From Terfezia claveryi (Eukaryota; Ascomycota; Pezizomycetes; Pezizales; Pezizaceae), in assembly GCA_015179025.1 (NCBI GenBank), contig WHUX01000104.1, positions 1-64,000 on the forward strand: DNA of 64,000 bases, written 5' to 3'. Of the stretch, positions 31,194-44,541 are shown piece by piece. The translations under genes and the position numbers were made by a program. Within the stretch, counting starts at the first letter, position 1; the number at the start of each line of letters is the position of its first letter. Below the pieces are notes generated by a model. It did not search any database and had not been told where the DNA came from. It saw nothing but the letters and a program-made list of their open reading frames with translations.

Positions 31194-33193
31194 TTACGCA
31201 ACGAACTGACCAAGACCACCAGCCATATCACCCTCCTTGGCAGCAATCTCGAAGTATCCGTAGATGATACTAATAGGACAATATTAGCTCAAGTAGTCTA
31301 TTCAAAGTGAGCAAACACGGAAACTTACGTAACAGCCAACAAGATACCAGTACCACTTCCAAGAGCACCCAGCAAATCCGAGGCAACTGACAGAGCGCCG
31401 ATACAGGCACCGCCGAAAGCAGCTGCAGTAGGAATGACCCTCTTCAGCTCTTTGTACATGGACTGCTCCCGATGGCCAGCCATGACCAATCCCTGATCCT
31501 TCAACTGCTTCGCAACGTCCCTAGGGGAAGAGCCAGAAACCTCAATCCAGGTCTTGGAGAAGATGGCACAAGCAGTGAGCATGAACACGATGTACACAGA
31601 GGTGTGGACAGGGTCCAAAAGTGCCTCCTTAAAGTTGATTGGTGGGGACATGTAGTAGGCAACTCCAGAGGTAGCAAAGAGCTGAGCAGATCCCTCCTTG
31701 GGTTCCCAAACACCGAGAAGACGGACGAGAATGTTGTCAGAGAAACGGCTGTAGAGCATCTGGGACACAAGGAAGATGTTGGAGCTGAGGGCAGACTGGA
31801 GCATGATGGGCATGTTGGAGGTGTAGAAAAGACGGACAGGAAAGGTTCCTGTACATATGAGTTAGCAGTATATTCCGCAATGTGACCACGCGATCTGAAG
31901 CCTACCTCGGGTACCACGTTGACGACTAGACTTGACAGGAATCTCAACACGGAATCCCTGGAGGTAGATAACCGACGCAAAGACGACAACAGTGGCAATC
32001 AAGTTCATGATGTTGGGAAGGTTTTGCCTGTAGAAAGCCTCCTTCAAAGCACGGGGCTTGTCGGGCCAGGTCAAAAGGAGATGGAAGAGTGCAATAACGG
32101 CACCCTCAAACTCAGGGCCACGTCCGGTGTTGATGGTAGTTGGGCTGAATGCCCTCCAGATGATGTTCTCGCAAATGTTGGTGGCAATGAAGAGAGAGAT
32201 ACCAGAGCCCAATCCATAACCCTTCTGAAGAAGCTCATCGAGGAGGATCACAATAAGACCAGCAACAACAAGCTGGAGGATGAGCAACAAGCACACACCA
32301 GCACCAAGGTCAGAGGGTTGTCCATAAAGTCCAGTCAAAACATAAACGGTAGCCTGTCCGAGAGAGAGAATGATTGCAAAGACTAGGGTTAACAGTCAGC
32401 ATTCACCCACAGGAAATTCAAGCTCAGTTTGATCCCACGTACGCTTTTGAGCGGTTTGGTAAAGTTCGCGGTCAGATTTTAGATCGAGATTGACATCAAT
32501 AAGGTGAGTACCAGCAAGTAGCTACATATGATAGATTAGCATTTCCGAAACCAGGAGTCCCTTGATTTGTAACATACCTGAAATACCATACCAGACGAAA
32601 TAATTGGCGATATACCCAACTCCATCAAGGTACCTCTGTTACTCGCCAACATCATACGGAGCCAGTATAGGGGATCTGACGTCTGCACCCCCAAAACCAG
32701 TCAGCTTCTCTCATCCCCTGTGATGTGCTCGAGCCCGAACACCGAACGCGAACCCCGCAACCAGAAACATATGGAAACATACATCAGAGGACACAATTCC
32801 GTATAATCTATCAACATCGTCTTAGCCATCTTATGCGTACCCAATGCCCCGAATGGAGAAGATGTAACTTACGGCATTTGCGACATTACCAAGAAGATGA
32901 GCAATGTCAACTATCAAGCTCAATTAGCTACCTCTCAACCAGCGATTGAGAATGACTTCCTCGGCTTACCCCCGTCCACATCATCCTTTGCTGGAAGGGA
33001 ACCTTCCGCTCCGGGGCAATTACCTCCGGCAACAAGGGCACGAAGGGCTTTATTAGATCCAGAAATCGTACTATCCATGTCCCCATTCTCCATTATCAGC
33101 TCCAACTGCGCTTTTCACACTCCTCTATAACCCTGGAATTAGGGTGCGGAGTTCGGAGTTCCGGGTGTATGTGTCCAACTTACGTCCACTCAT
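31194..33193 (-). CDS. SEC61: Protein transport protein SEC61 subunit alpha
   Basis: Pore-forming subunit of the ER translocon, for co- and post-translational protein import. Nine exons join in frame (33184-33193, 32970-33070, 32873-32910, 32783-32807, 32578-32682, 32443-32521, 31906-32382, 31329-31848, 31194-31269) to 476 residues, the usual length. The N-terminus reads [13 protein letters not shown] and the protein ends [11 protein letters not shown]. Recognisable SecY-family blocks include [55 protein letters not shown] and [17 protein letters not shown]; ten membrane segments are expected. Exon 1 has only 10 coding bases and exon 4 only 25. All introns are GT-AG, 55-113 bp, concentrated at the 5' end. 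Confidence 0.96.
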
Positions 33194-33741
33194 TTTCACG
33201 ATTCAGCACTCTGTGCCAGCAAAAATAAAAACAAAGTTGTGGATGGAAACCAGAGGCTGGAAATATTTCTCAGTCGCTCTGGGAATAGAAAAAGAATGGG
33301 TAAAGTAAATTAGTGAGGAATTTCCTCTGGGTCGCACGCTCTCCTTTCTCAATGGGTTTCGTGAGGAGATGGAAAGTTTGCAGATGGTTCAATAAGTAGG
33401 TAACGCACTAGCAAATGGGTTTGGTGTTCTTTTCGGCAAGTTAAGGACAGATGGGCAGGAAATAGAAGTTTGGCAGCAACGGCGCTAGTATGTTTCGGTC
33501 GTTAAGTAAGACTCTGACAATAGGACGGGGTTTAGAAGCCGGTGAAATGTAGTGGAATAATATACTCTGTACAGCTGGGTATTTTTATGCATAATTATTT
33601 ACTCCTGATCGAAAAACAAACTATTGAATGCCTACTAAGTTAACCATGGCGCCCTCTATGTCCTGTAGTCACCGTTTATAGTAATATATCTGTACCTCAT
33701 TAGCACAATCCATCAAAAAGCTGTTCACGAAAAGAATTTAC
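33194..33741. other. Intergenic: SEC61 5' region and ArgJ 3' region
   Basis: 548 bp upstream of SEC61 (transcribed leftward) and downstream of the ArgJ stop. A promoter for SEC61 must lie here, but no individual element can be assigned. Confidence 0.5.
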
Positions 33742-35120
33742 TTACTCATGTGAAAAGTCACAAGTGTAATACACCGCCTCCTGCCCACCACCAGTGCCTA
33801 AGCTCACAGAAATCTCTAAATCCTCCATTGCAAGAATCTCGCTGGCCCTCGTTTCGTCCACATTCTCAGGCTCACCATTGACAAGGAGCTTCAACTCCTT
33901 GCTTCCGTCAGTGGGTATAAATGAGACATTGGTCTTCTCTGGTACAACGCCCTCAACGCCAGAATAGCCGGTTGCACAAAGGATACGGCCCCAATTTGCG
34001 TCCCTCCCGTAAAGCGCAGTCTTCACCAGTGGGGACCTGGCAATGGTAGAGGCAACTTGTTTCTGCCAAAATGCATCAGCACAGCCTAGCCTTCGCCACT
34101 AACAGCAAATCAACTCACAGCATCATCAAAAGTCTTCGCATCCTTCACACTAATCGTGACGAACTTTGTCGCACCCTCACCATCCCTCACCACCAACTTC
34201 GCCAAATCCTCTGCAAACGCGGTTACAACCGCCTTCAACTCCTCAAACCCCTTTCCCCCTACCCTGATCGTCTCCCCTCCGGCTGCTCCATTCGCCAATA
34301 TCGCCACAGTATCATTCGTAGACATATCCCCATCCACACTAATTGCGTTAAAACTCCTCTCAACTGCATAAGTCATAATCTTCTTCAACGCCTCTGGCTC
34401 CACTGGAGCATCAGTCGCAATGAACCCCAATAATGTAGCCATATTGGGATGAATCATTCCTGCACCCTTCGCCATCCCTGCAATCCTATACATCGTTTCA
34501 CCAACCTTAAACTGCCTCGAGACAAGCTTAGGGAAAGTATCAGTCGTACAGATTGCCTTCGCAATCGACATCCAGGCATCATGACCTGACCCCAACAAAC
34601 CATGAAGCTTGGGAATACCCTCATAGATCCTTGTAATGGGCAGCCTCTGCCCAATGACTCCGGTAGACATTACAACCGTACTGGCCTCCTTCTCACCCAC
34701 CAACTGATCCACTACCCTACCCATTCCCTCAGCATCTTCCAACCCACCCTTCCCAGTAACTGCATTCGCACAACCACTGTTGGCTACTAACGCCCTGATG
34801 CCCTTTCCTCCTCGCTTGGTGAGCATATCCCTCGACACCAACACAGGCGCAGCTTTGAACACATTCTTGGTAAAGACTGCTGCTGCCGAAGCGGGGAGGT
34901 CTGAGGTGACAAGTGCTAGGTCGAGAGACTTCCCGTCTTTCTTGATGCCGCAGTGAATCCCGCCAACCTTGTAGCCCTGTGGGTACTCGCCCGAGGTGGG
35001 GACATACTTGAGTTTCACAGCGGGAACCTTGGCGGGGCCGATTGCGTATGTGCGAATGGGAGTTATAGTGACCCCACGGAAGGCAGGGAGGGCCCTAGTA
35101 ATTGACTTTGATGCGAGCAT
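33742..35120 (-). CDS. ARG7: Mitochondrial arginine biosynthesis bifunctional protein ArgJ (glutamate N-acetyltransferase)
   Basis: Transfers acetyl from N-acetylornithine to glutamate, and makes N-acetylglutamate from acetyl-CoA, in the mitochondrial acetyl cycle of arginine synthesis. Two exons, 34119-35120 and 33742-34062, are separated by a 56-bp GT-AG intron and give 440 residues, normal for the family. The first about 27 residues ([16 protein letters not shown]...) form an Arg/Ser-rich mitochondrial presequence. The autoproteolytic site is visible as NMATLLGF with Thr229 as the predicted nucleophile after cleavage. Other family blocks are NSGCANA, STGVIG and [12 protein letters not shown]. 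The C-terminus carries [10 protein letters not shown]. Confidence 0.96.
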
Positions 35121-36634
35121 GGTGCGGTTTGTATGAGAGAATCCTACGACGGAAGCCTAACGAGCAATTGAGTCGATTGACGTTGAGGTAAAAGATTTTC
35201 TCCAAGCAGCATTAATGCAGGTGAGTCAATATGTTGTTGCTTCTTTTATCTGGGTAATATACGGTATGATACTAATATAGAGATCTCGTTACAAGCATAC
35301 GCTCCGGACCAGAGAAACGGAAATAAAGGCCGAGCGAGCAAGGAAAGGTTACAGAATGGGATCATACATCTAAATAACAAGTATGAGTATTTATAATATT
35401 AAGTAGGCATTTGAGCTTGTTGGGTAAATAGTATTAAGGCTTGTTCTTACTATGTTAGATTCAACTCTCACGTTGCGGGAGTTATTTCTTATCGATAAAC
35501 ATATCCAATAATATGGCGGGGCGCTGCTTTTGTTACTGGCGAGCTAAGCAAAAAAAAAAAATAAGAAATATTATAGCAAAAATATGCTTATTTATTACTA
35601 TGTGGGACTGCCGAGGTATGCTTGTAACCAAATATATGCTTATATCTGATATGCTTGCCTGATGCATCGCATCCGAAGAAAAACAAGAAAAGAGGAAGGA
35701 ACAGTCTTTAAAAAAAAAAAAAAAAAAAATTGATCTTGTACTTCATGATCTCGGTCTGCCAAATATTAAATTCTAGGGTGCATTTTTGGCAACACAGTCA
35801 ACTGCACACATAGTGTATAATGCACGGGTTGCCTGCATGAGATGTTCAGTGCAAGATGACTTGCCTTTGATCTCCAACCAGGGTACTTTGACCTATCGGT
35901 TTGACTTGCTTAATTTCAACTCAATAACCATCCAAGCTCTACCAGTAGTTCTACTACCATCACATCTGTACCAGTACCCTTCAGATTCAATCACAACTTT
36001 CTGTTGGTTGCCAGAACTGGAAATTTAACTATATGTAACTAGTTCGTTTCATAGGGTCAACCAAAAAGACTAGGAATTTTGTAGATTATGAATTATTGCT
36101 TGGTGCTACTTCTGGTATAGATGGTGCTGTTTTGTGTTAATCGGGGCTATGGCTATCCAAACTTATGTTAAAAAGGCAATATATTCCAAGAGGCAATGTA
36201 GGTAGTTATATACGAGTCCCTCATGTTATTTGTGGAGAGTTGAAAGCTAGCGGAAATTTCGTAGCTAGGACGTACAAGATGTTAGGCAGTATGATAAGGT
36301 TATAAGGATCATTGAGTATACTATCATTTGTCTTCTGGAGAACGTTCTGTAAAGTTGGGACTCAGAGAGGTGGTTGCAAAGCTTGAGTTCTGGGAGCTAT
36401 TCGGTCTCCAAAGCTATTGAGCCAAGAATAAATGCTTGAGCTGGGACAAATACTGACAAGGCAAGTTAAACCGACTGAGCTATGGAGTACTAAACGATAA
36501 AAATACAAACGATTGCACATATCAAACAAGTACTAGTATGTATCTCAATTTCAGAACCAACGCAGGACCCAAGTATCTGTGCTTGTAGCACTTCAATCCC
36601 CAATGTCCAAGTAAACTCAATTGCTGACAAAATA
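35121..36634. other. Intergenic, AT-rich
   Basis: 1.5 kb between the ArgJ start and the ABC transporter stop. Contains A-runs near 35550 and 35710-35730. An 80-codon open frame at 35786 lacks any coding signature. Nothing else seen. Confidence 0.5.
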
Positions 36635-39600
36635 TCATACGATCAACCTGCTCCCCCAAGCCTCTTTTGCCATTCCCTCCAATAATTCTAACTCCCCACT
36701 CTGTTCACACATTGCCCGGAACAAGCTCTTCTCTATCTGAAGTAATTCATAAGGATGTGCAAACTCCTTCACCCTCCCTTGATCCAATACTAACACTTTA
36801 TCGTAATATATTACAGTGTTCAATCGATGGGCAATCGTTATAGTGGTGCTTTCCAATTGTCTGATAGTCGCCTGAATTTTCGAATCCGTAAAATAATCAA
36901 TCGAAGCAGTAGCCTCGTCAAAAAGGATAACCTTTGGCGCCTTGAGTAATGCCCTTGCTAAACATACCAACTGCTTCTGTCCTTGCGATAGATTATTCCC
37001 TGATTCTGCTACTGGAGAGCTTAAGTCCAGGAAGATATTCCTGTTCCCGGTAGTAGAAGTAGGGTTGATAGTTGTCGGGATCCTCGTGTCCGGAACCTCT
37101 GGTATCAGCTGTACCCTCTGCAGCGTCTCGAAAATCTCCTTATCTGTATAAATACCAAACGGATCTAAATTGCTCCTAATGGTCCCCGTGAACAGAGTAG
37201 GATCCTGGGGGACCATTGTGATATTCTCCCGGAGGTCATTAAGCCCAATTTCACCAATGTTGATTCCGTCAATATAAATAGCCCCTTCCTCTGCCTCCAG
37301 ACAGCGGAATAGAGCGAGAGCCAACGAGCTTTTTCCAGCACCAGTTCGGCCTACGATGCCAACCTTTTCAAGGGGTTTAAGGTCGAAGGTGACGTCTCTG
37401 AGGACTGGATCGAGGTCGGATCTGTAGCGGGTGGTGTAATTCCTGAAAGAAACTGCTCCGTGCTCAGGCCAGGTCGGAGGGGGTCGCTGCTCTGGGATAA
37501 TAGGGGGTGCTTCTTGTTCGACTTCGAGATATTCCTTGATGCGCTCAACGCTAACCATAAAATTAGCAGAGACTCCTACAGTCAGGTAAAATTAACTTAC
37601 GAGTTCAGGTTTTGTTCGTTCATCGAATACAATCTCACAACCCACAAGACATTATCCGTAAATGTGATGGCGTAGGTAAGAGATAAACCAGCGAGACCAG
37701 CATCAATCGTTCCTGCACTCACAACGACAAATACACCAGCGAAGAATGATACCAGGGCGCCCGCAAGATCTACTCTGAATCCAAGCCACCTATTACACGC
37801 CCAGAGATAAAAATAAGGCCGATTATGACAATCAATCTTGTGCAGATTTTCGCGAACGAAGCGCCTTTCATCCCCATAGGCCCGGATTGTCGCCACACCA
37901 GCAAGTGTTTCTCCAAAGTGTTGATACAGCGGACTTCGTTGAATGGACTCTAGCCTTTTAAGATCGCGCGATGCTTGGATGTAAAAGGAACCAATTAAGC
38001 AATATAGGGCTGAAACGAATATTCCAGGCACAATAAACCCCGGGGTAATGACTGTAATTAAAATAACAATAGCCACGACAGTTGCAAGGGAGTGTATCAT
38101 GCCCAATGCTACTGGCGCAACTTCCTGGTCCACAGCCTCCAAGTCTACTTTCATGTCAGCACCGAACACTTCATAGCCTATGATTGACAATACCTTTAGA
38201 GAACCTGTTAATAATGCGACCTAGTGGAGTGGAATCAAAAAACCGAAACTTGGCCCTCATGACGGCATGAAGAAGTTGGTCATGTATTATCTTCGATGCC
38301 CTCAGGCTACCTGCAAAAACAATAAATTCCCTCAACAGTGAAGTAGCCATGTAAGCAAATCCAATCAAAGCGTAAACCGTTAGGTAATACATGACATTTA
38401 CGTCGTCGTTATCCCTTTTTGTGGAACTGACCTTAAGACGAGATTTAAAGAGAGTAGGCATCGTGCAAGTGCCCGATGAAAGACAGTTCCGTGACAGAGA
38501 GTAATCCATGGCATGAACATGGTTCTTGACATCCCCATACTGTTTTGCCCTAGGAAGTATCAACATCTCATTCTAGCTTTCCGATTCTGAGGTACCTACC
38601 ATTCACGAATCCAGATAGAACCTGCCATGGAGCCAACCTGTTGTATTGTGAAGCAAAGCAGAACTAGTATCCAGAACCACCAAGGACCCATCGATTGCAA
38701 ATATAACCGATAGACCTTCCAATCAACGCTACCTTCGGACTTGGTCTCATCACTCGCCCCCTTTGCGGCTTTATTCTTAACTTGTCCGTTTGCGTCTGCC
38801 ACAGTCGCTATTGGCCTCACTGTGGATGCCTCCGATAAATCAGTGAACGAAGGCACACGAGATGGCATAGCCGAGTGGAGCCGCGACACAGGATTTGATA
38901 TAGCACTTTTCAGTAAGTCGCTGTCACCTAGTATTCCAGAAGATATTACTGCAATTGGGCTTCCTTGCATAGCGACTTTACCATTGTCCAAAACAACCAC
39001 ATGACTCGCCCGTGGGACGCACAATGCTGTGTTATGGGTAACCAGTATACATGTCCGGTGAACCATCAATGGCCCCATGATACAATACTCAAATATCCAC
39101 TTTGCCGTGTGGGAGTCTACGGCACTGAGACAGTCATCCAACAAGATATTGGCCGAATTTGAGTAGAGAGCACGGGCGAGAGAGATCCTCTGCTTTTGAC
39201 TGTTGAATGTCAATTGATGAGGCCCTAAAGCCAAGAGAGCATACATACCCTCCTGATAAAGTAATTCCTTTCTCCCCAACTTCAGTTTCATCTCCAGCAT
39301 CCAAAATTTCCAAGTCGCGTTCAAGAGAGCAAGCAATGAGAACCTCATGGTAGCGTTGTTCATTGTAGGGGCTCGCAAAAAGAATATTCGCTTTGATTGT
39401 ATCATTAACCAACCAGCTATATGTGAATTAGTATCATGAAAAATAGGGAAAGGTCTTGAGCACGTACGCTTGTTGGGCACAATAGGCAACGGACTCAGTC
39501 AAACCTGTGACAGGGCTGGGGTACAGGTCTTCTCTACTATGAGATCCAGGTAAATAGACCCTTCCTTCTAATAGCGTCATCTCGCCAAGTAATGCCATGA

Positions 39601-42152
39601 GCATTGACGTTTTTCCTGAACCGGTCGGACCAGCAATAATATTCAGTTTCCCAGGAACAAAGTTGACATTAAGATCTCTAAGTGTGAAGGCAGAAGTGGA
39701 CCCCGTTCCATTCGCTAGGGACTTCGCTCCCCAGGTAAAGGTGCCGTTCTTGAAACCAATCAATAGATGAAGCCCATCTTCATCTTCAGGCAAAGGCTTC
39801 AATTGATGATACTTCTCGGTTTCCTCTTCTTTTAAGAATTCTTCAACACGATCAACGGAGACTAAAATATCGCAAAGTAAGACTTCAGCACTTTATGAGT
39901 AGGTATCTTGTGGTACCTTTTGTTTGTAGAACGTTGGTTATCATGTCCGCGAGTTGATCTAATGGTACTCGCAGAACGTTGAAAAGAGATAACGCAGTGA
40001 ATGCAACGGGCGCATTCAAGTCTTTACCTTCAACCTTGGTGTACACCAAAAAACTGAAAAATGTAATGATAATCGGAGAGGCATACCAAACAGTAGCTAG
40101 AGCCTTGAATTAGTGCTGCATCAAATAAATGTATCAGTAAGTGTATATACCAGAAACTGCCCACAAAATATAACGGTCTCTCAGGGCCCTCAGTTCCGCA
40201 GTACGTGATTCACTAACAACTTGTGCAAATCGCTCTTCCCACGCAAAGAACTTGATAATCCTGATATTTTGAAGCACCTCATTAGTGGTATGGATCCTTT
40301 TATCGGTAGTTGCCATGATTTCTTTTTGAATTTTACTGAAGCGACTAGAGATCCAGTAATTTATGGGAAGCAGTAAGACCATCACGGCAATACCAACGAC
40401 AGAGCTCCAGCCTAGAATTTGATAAAGTAACGTGACTGCTATGATCACTTGTACCGGTACGGCTGCAAACTAGATTGAGAAGGTGAGAACTTAGAAGAAC
40501 AGTGAGAGAATCAAATGTAACGTACTAAATAGTGCAGATAGGCACAAACTTCAGACACCTTGAAAGAGTCAATAGCCCTAAATGAGAAACGTCAGTACTG
40601 GGGCGGTTTTTATTGGACAAGAAATTGTCATACATTAGGTTTATGATGGCCCCATTGTTCGCTTGACCACTTTCGGCCTCTTCACCTTTTCCGTCTTTAT
40701 CTTTTCCGTCTTTCCTTTCGCCAAGTACATTATCCGACCCTGCAGCTGCCTTCCGTCGGAGAGCTTTAGAATATACCTCTCCAATAATCACAGCCCGTAA
40801 ACGGATGCTAATCCTTCTGCCAATGTACAGGGATTGTCCACTGCCAATTGCAGAAATGGCAGCAGTGACAAACAGTAGTATGACAAATAACCATGCCACG
40901 TTTTGGGGCGTATCTCCAGGATCGTCGACATATTCGAGGATGACTCGGAGAAGTAGAGTGGGAGCGAAAGTGAAGGTTGCCTGTACTACGGCCCAGGTGC
41001 CTTGAATTACCAAATCACGTTCGAAGTGTTTCAGTAAATGAAATGCTAAAGATGCAGTTTTCCTGTGTGTCCGTAAGCCAGCCATACCCACAATGAGAGC
41101 AAGGCGACCCACTTTGTTTGCCGGTATGTAGATAGCACAACAACGGCGACGTCGTCCGCGCGTAATGCCCACACATCCTCAAGTTCCAAACTTTTCCAAT
41201 ATCCTTTCCACACAATTGGGTCCACCCAGCTGAAGGTCATAAGAGAGAAAAGTGAGGCCAATGGCTCTCGAGAAGGCTCCATTCCCCCATGAACCTCTTG
41301 TACGACTGGCTTATTCCCCCACCGACTAGAAAGAGCAATTGTAGAGAGTATAGAAATGAAAACAAATTCAGTGATTGTAAGGCCACGTGCAAGAGGCGAG
41401 GTCGGATGGATTAGAGCTGCGCGAAATGGGACAGTGATGAAAACGAAGTTTAGCATGTATAGAAAAGCAGTATGAGCCCAGAGATGGCTGATTGGAAACC
41501 GCGATTTGTTCATGAACATCAGACGAGTAGTAGCCAATATGAGTATATAGATCTAGCACCTCAGTCAGCTTGTTGTATCATCTACTCCAATCAGAGTGGA
41601 CTGACCCAGCATGCCAAACCTGCCCAAGAAGCCCTCTCCCCCTGCTCCCGCTCATCATACACACCAATGACCAGCTCCGTAACGTATACACCAACCATTC
41701 CCAAAATTGCGAGTTCCTCAAGCCCCACTAATAAAACCTCCCCTTTTGGCCGATCAACCTTAAGTTCAAATTCCCTAGACTTGCTTACTGTCAATCGTAG
41801 TGAAAGGTGCTCAGCGAATTCATCTTCATCCTCATCTGTGTCCCCATCAATGTATACTGGCTGTGGCGGAATGCTATCATCAACGAGCAATCGCTGGTAA
41901 CCCCCATTCTGTTTCCCAGTAGATAGTATCCGGCGCACGCCTTCAAAGACGAGAAATAGTACCGAAATACCCACTACGGACAGTGGGAGTAGAACCTCGA
42001 AAAGACTAGGCCACGGAAGGAAATAGAATTAGCACACTGTGATGAACTCAAGGATCGAACAGAAGAGTTGTCATCGGAACATACTCTCTTCGAACACACT
42101 GACTGAAATCATCGCCTCTCCAGTGAGGCTTTTCGCACCGTAAGAAGTGCAT
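36635..42152 (-). CDS. ABC transporter, ABCC/MRP subfamily (YBT1/VMR1-like)
   Basis: ATP-driven exporter of the multidrug-resistance-associated class; the closest fungal relatives act at the vacuolar membrane on bile acids, conjugates or metals. Layout: N-terminal membrane domain, TMD1, NBD1, TMD2, NBD2. NBD1 has [17 protein letters not shown] and [14 protein letters not shown]2 has [17 protein letters not shown] and [12 protein letters not shown]. Exons from the 3' end: 36635-37550, 37601-38144, 38194-38549, 38600-39199, 39249-39416, 39468-39861, 39917-40096, 40151-40469, 40526-40577, 40634-41062, 41113-41552, 41606-42006. These total 1,599 codons, with introns of 49-56 bp. A first exon at 42085-42152 ([15 protein letters not shown]) is likely, but its phase does not fit the strongest splice sites, so the N-terminus is provisional. 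Substrate unknown. Confidence 0.93.
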
Positions 42153-42722
42153 GCCAAACTGGGAGCTTTGCTTCCTCTCTCACAGGGCCGTTGTTTCGCG
42201 ATGAGCTACGCGTATGAGTTTGACTCGTCGGAAGGAAGGTGGCGAGTTCTGTGATATAATACTCTTTCTCAAAGACTACTGTCGTCCGGTTAGTACGTAG
42301 ACGTCACGTACCTTGGGGCAGATCGAATGGGCAAGGCAGTAGCGAAGGCAACGTAGCAATATCGTAACGGTTTCAGCCGGAGCTGTATGTATGCATATCC
42401 GTCGAAAAAAGGGAGAATAGAAGAATTTTCGAAGAATTTGGGTGTCTCTGCCACCTTACCGGTACTTACTTGACTTGATAACACATCAGGCTTCCGTAGG
42501 TAAGTGCATTGCATGGGGGCAGTCTGGTTGTGCATGGTGGGTACATACATTATGTATGTACTTCGCGTTGATGGTCTAGCACTTTCCAGCCCCCCGGGAA
42601 CGAGATGCAAACTTAGATTTATCTGATCCGCTGATAACGAGCGGAAAAATGAAACCCCACCCCTTAAATGTGGTCGCAGCCTGCATTTATGTAAGGCTTG
42701 TGTACCCAACGGTAGATTCAAG
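42153..42722. promoter_or_regulatory. Shared upstream region of the divergent ABC transporter and PGS1 genes
   Basis: About 570 bp separate the two start codons, so both promoters must lie here. No TATA or factor site can be assigned confidently; CT-rich stretches occur on both sides. Confidence 0.5.
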
Positions 42723-44541
42723 ATGCTACTTCTCGCTTCATCCCGCAGCTCCGGGTTGAGGACATTCACAAGGAGCTGCAACTGCCTGGCTCGCACGCGT
42801 CCCCACCGGCTGTTGCACACCGCCCCTCCGACAGCTCCCCCACCACACCCAGCGCCTGCTTATGCCGCAGCGCTGGCAAGCTTGACGTCTGACCTAGATA
42901 AACTCGCTCCAAGGTTCGACATCGATGCAAGACAAATCAGAATCCTCAAGGCTCCCGATGATTTCTACTCAGTCCTCAAGGTACATCGAACTTGCTGGTA
43001 TCGATCTACCATGCCCCGTTGTCAATTGTTGGGAATTATAGCTGATATATGTTCTAGGAAAAAATTTTAAACGCTAAATATCGTGTGTTTTTGTCAACCC
43101 TCTACATTGGAGCTTCTGAGCACGAGCTTGTTGGTCACCCGCTACTCTAATTCGCCGACACAACTGACACTGATTGACCTGTGGAGCTCGAAACACTGCG
43201 ACAGGCGCTGCAAAACCAGCCAGGCCTGAGGGTCTCTGTGTTGTCTGATGCTTTGCGTGGGACCCGAGAATCCCCAAGGGCCTCATGTGCCTCCTTGCTT
43301 GCTCCACTGGTGGAAGAATTTGGGGAAGATAGAGTGGAGGTCCGAATGTATCATTCACCAATTCTCACTGGGTGGAGAAAGAAGTTGATACCCGCGAGGT
43401 TGAATGAGGGCTGGGGTCTACAGCATATGAAGCTCTATGGATTCGATGATGAAGTAATACTCTCTGGGTATGCATTCATGCATTCAATTAGCCTCTTGTC
43501 TTTATATACTTATACTGGAGCATAGTGCAAACCTGTCTACGGACTACTTCACAAACCGGCAAGACAGATATCACCTGTTTTCAAACAAAAATATTACAGA
43601 TTATTATGCCAGAATCCAACAAACCGTCAGCCAAATCAGTTACAAAGTTCTCCCAGACAAGACAGGCGAGCAAGGGTACAAACTGATTTGGCCCGCGTCG
43701 AATCCCGCGCCACAGCCGACCGAACGGCCTCAAGAGTTCAAAGCCTCTGCCTCTGCCCTACTTGGTCCGCTGCTTCGGCCATCCCAGCAACCGGAAGATG
43801 GCAATGCCGAGACCGAATCCACAGATACAGTTGTGTATCCCTTGGGACAGTTCACGCCACTCTTTCATGAAGTGGACACATCTACAGAAATAGTTGGATT
43901 GTCAAAAGTCCTCCAACTCCTTGCACGTCAGGATTTTTCCGAGGCTAGCTGGACATTTACTGCCGGTTATTTCAATATACACCCAACACTGAAGTCAATA
44001 TTGCTTGCCTCAACATCAAAGCAGGGTAGCATCATTACTGCACACCCTCATGCAAATGGATTTTTCGGCTCGGCAGGAATATCTGGCAATCTCCCTCCTG
44101 GTTATTCCTTATTGGCAGGTAGATTTCTTGCCGATGTGTACGCAGCTGGGAAGCAAAATTCTATCATATTGAAGGAATGGAAGCGTGGTATGGTTGGAGA
44201 AAAGGATGGTTGGACATACCATGCTAAAGGTAAGAAAATGCCTGATACCCTTTTCGACAGCCTAAGTCTAAGTAGCTCTAGGTATTTGGGTGAATATGCC
44301 TTGGGAACATAACCCAAGTATTACGCTCATAGGCTCATCTAATTACACTCGACGCTCGTACTCATTAGATATTGAAATGAATGCATTGGTTATTACGAAG
44401 AGTGAACAAATGAAAGAAGCACTGAGAGAGGAGGTTCAGAACCTTGAAAGTTTCACAATTCAAAAAAAATTGGAGGACTTTAAGGAAGACGTGGGTTGGA
44501 AAGTCAAGTTCCTAGTCTGGTTATTCGAGAAACAATTATAA
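42723..44541 (+). CDS. PGS1: CDP-diacylglycerol-glycerol-3-phosphate 3-phosphatidyltransferase
   Basis: Makes phosphatidylglycerolphosphate from CDP-diacylglycerol and glycerol-3-phosphate, the committed step of cardiolipin synthesis at the mitochondrial inner membrane. Five exons (42723-42980, 43058-43129, 43187-43467, 43526-44229, 44282-44541) join in frame to 524 residues. The first about 35 residues are Arg/Ser-rich without acidic residues, a mitochondrial presequence. Phospholipase D-type HKD motifs appear as HMKLYGFDD (about residue 190) and HAKGIW (about 435, split by the last intron). Family blocks LYIGASEHEL, ALRGTRESP and IGSSNYTRRSYSLDIEMN are clear. The second intron uses the weaker donor GTTGGT. 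Confidence 0.95.

Noticed and set aside
35786..36028. 80-codon plus-strand frame between ArgJ and the ABC transporter
   Set aside because: Short, AT-rich, no domain, no splice or conservation signal.
39100..39160. Defective NBD1 of the ABC transporter (LLDDC instead of a Glu-containing Walker B)
   Set aside because: A non-canonical residue after Walker B in NBD1 is normal in the ABCC subfamily, so this is not evidence of decay.
42290..42820. 176-codon minus-strand frame antisense to the PGS1 start
   Set aside because: Antisense shadow over the shared promoter and PGS1 exon 1; no family similarity.
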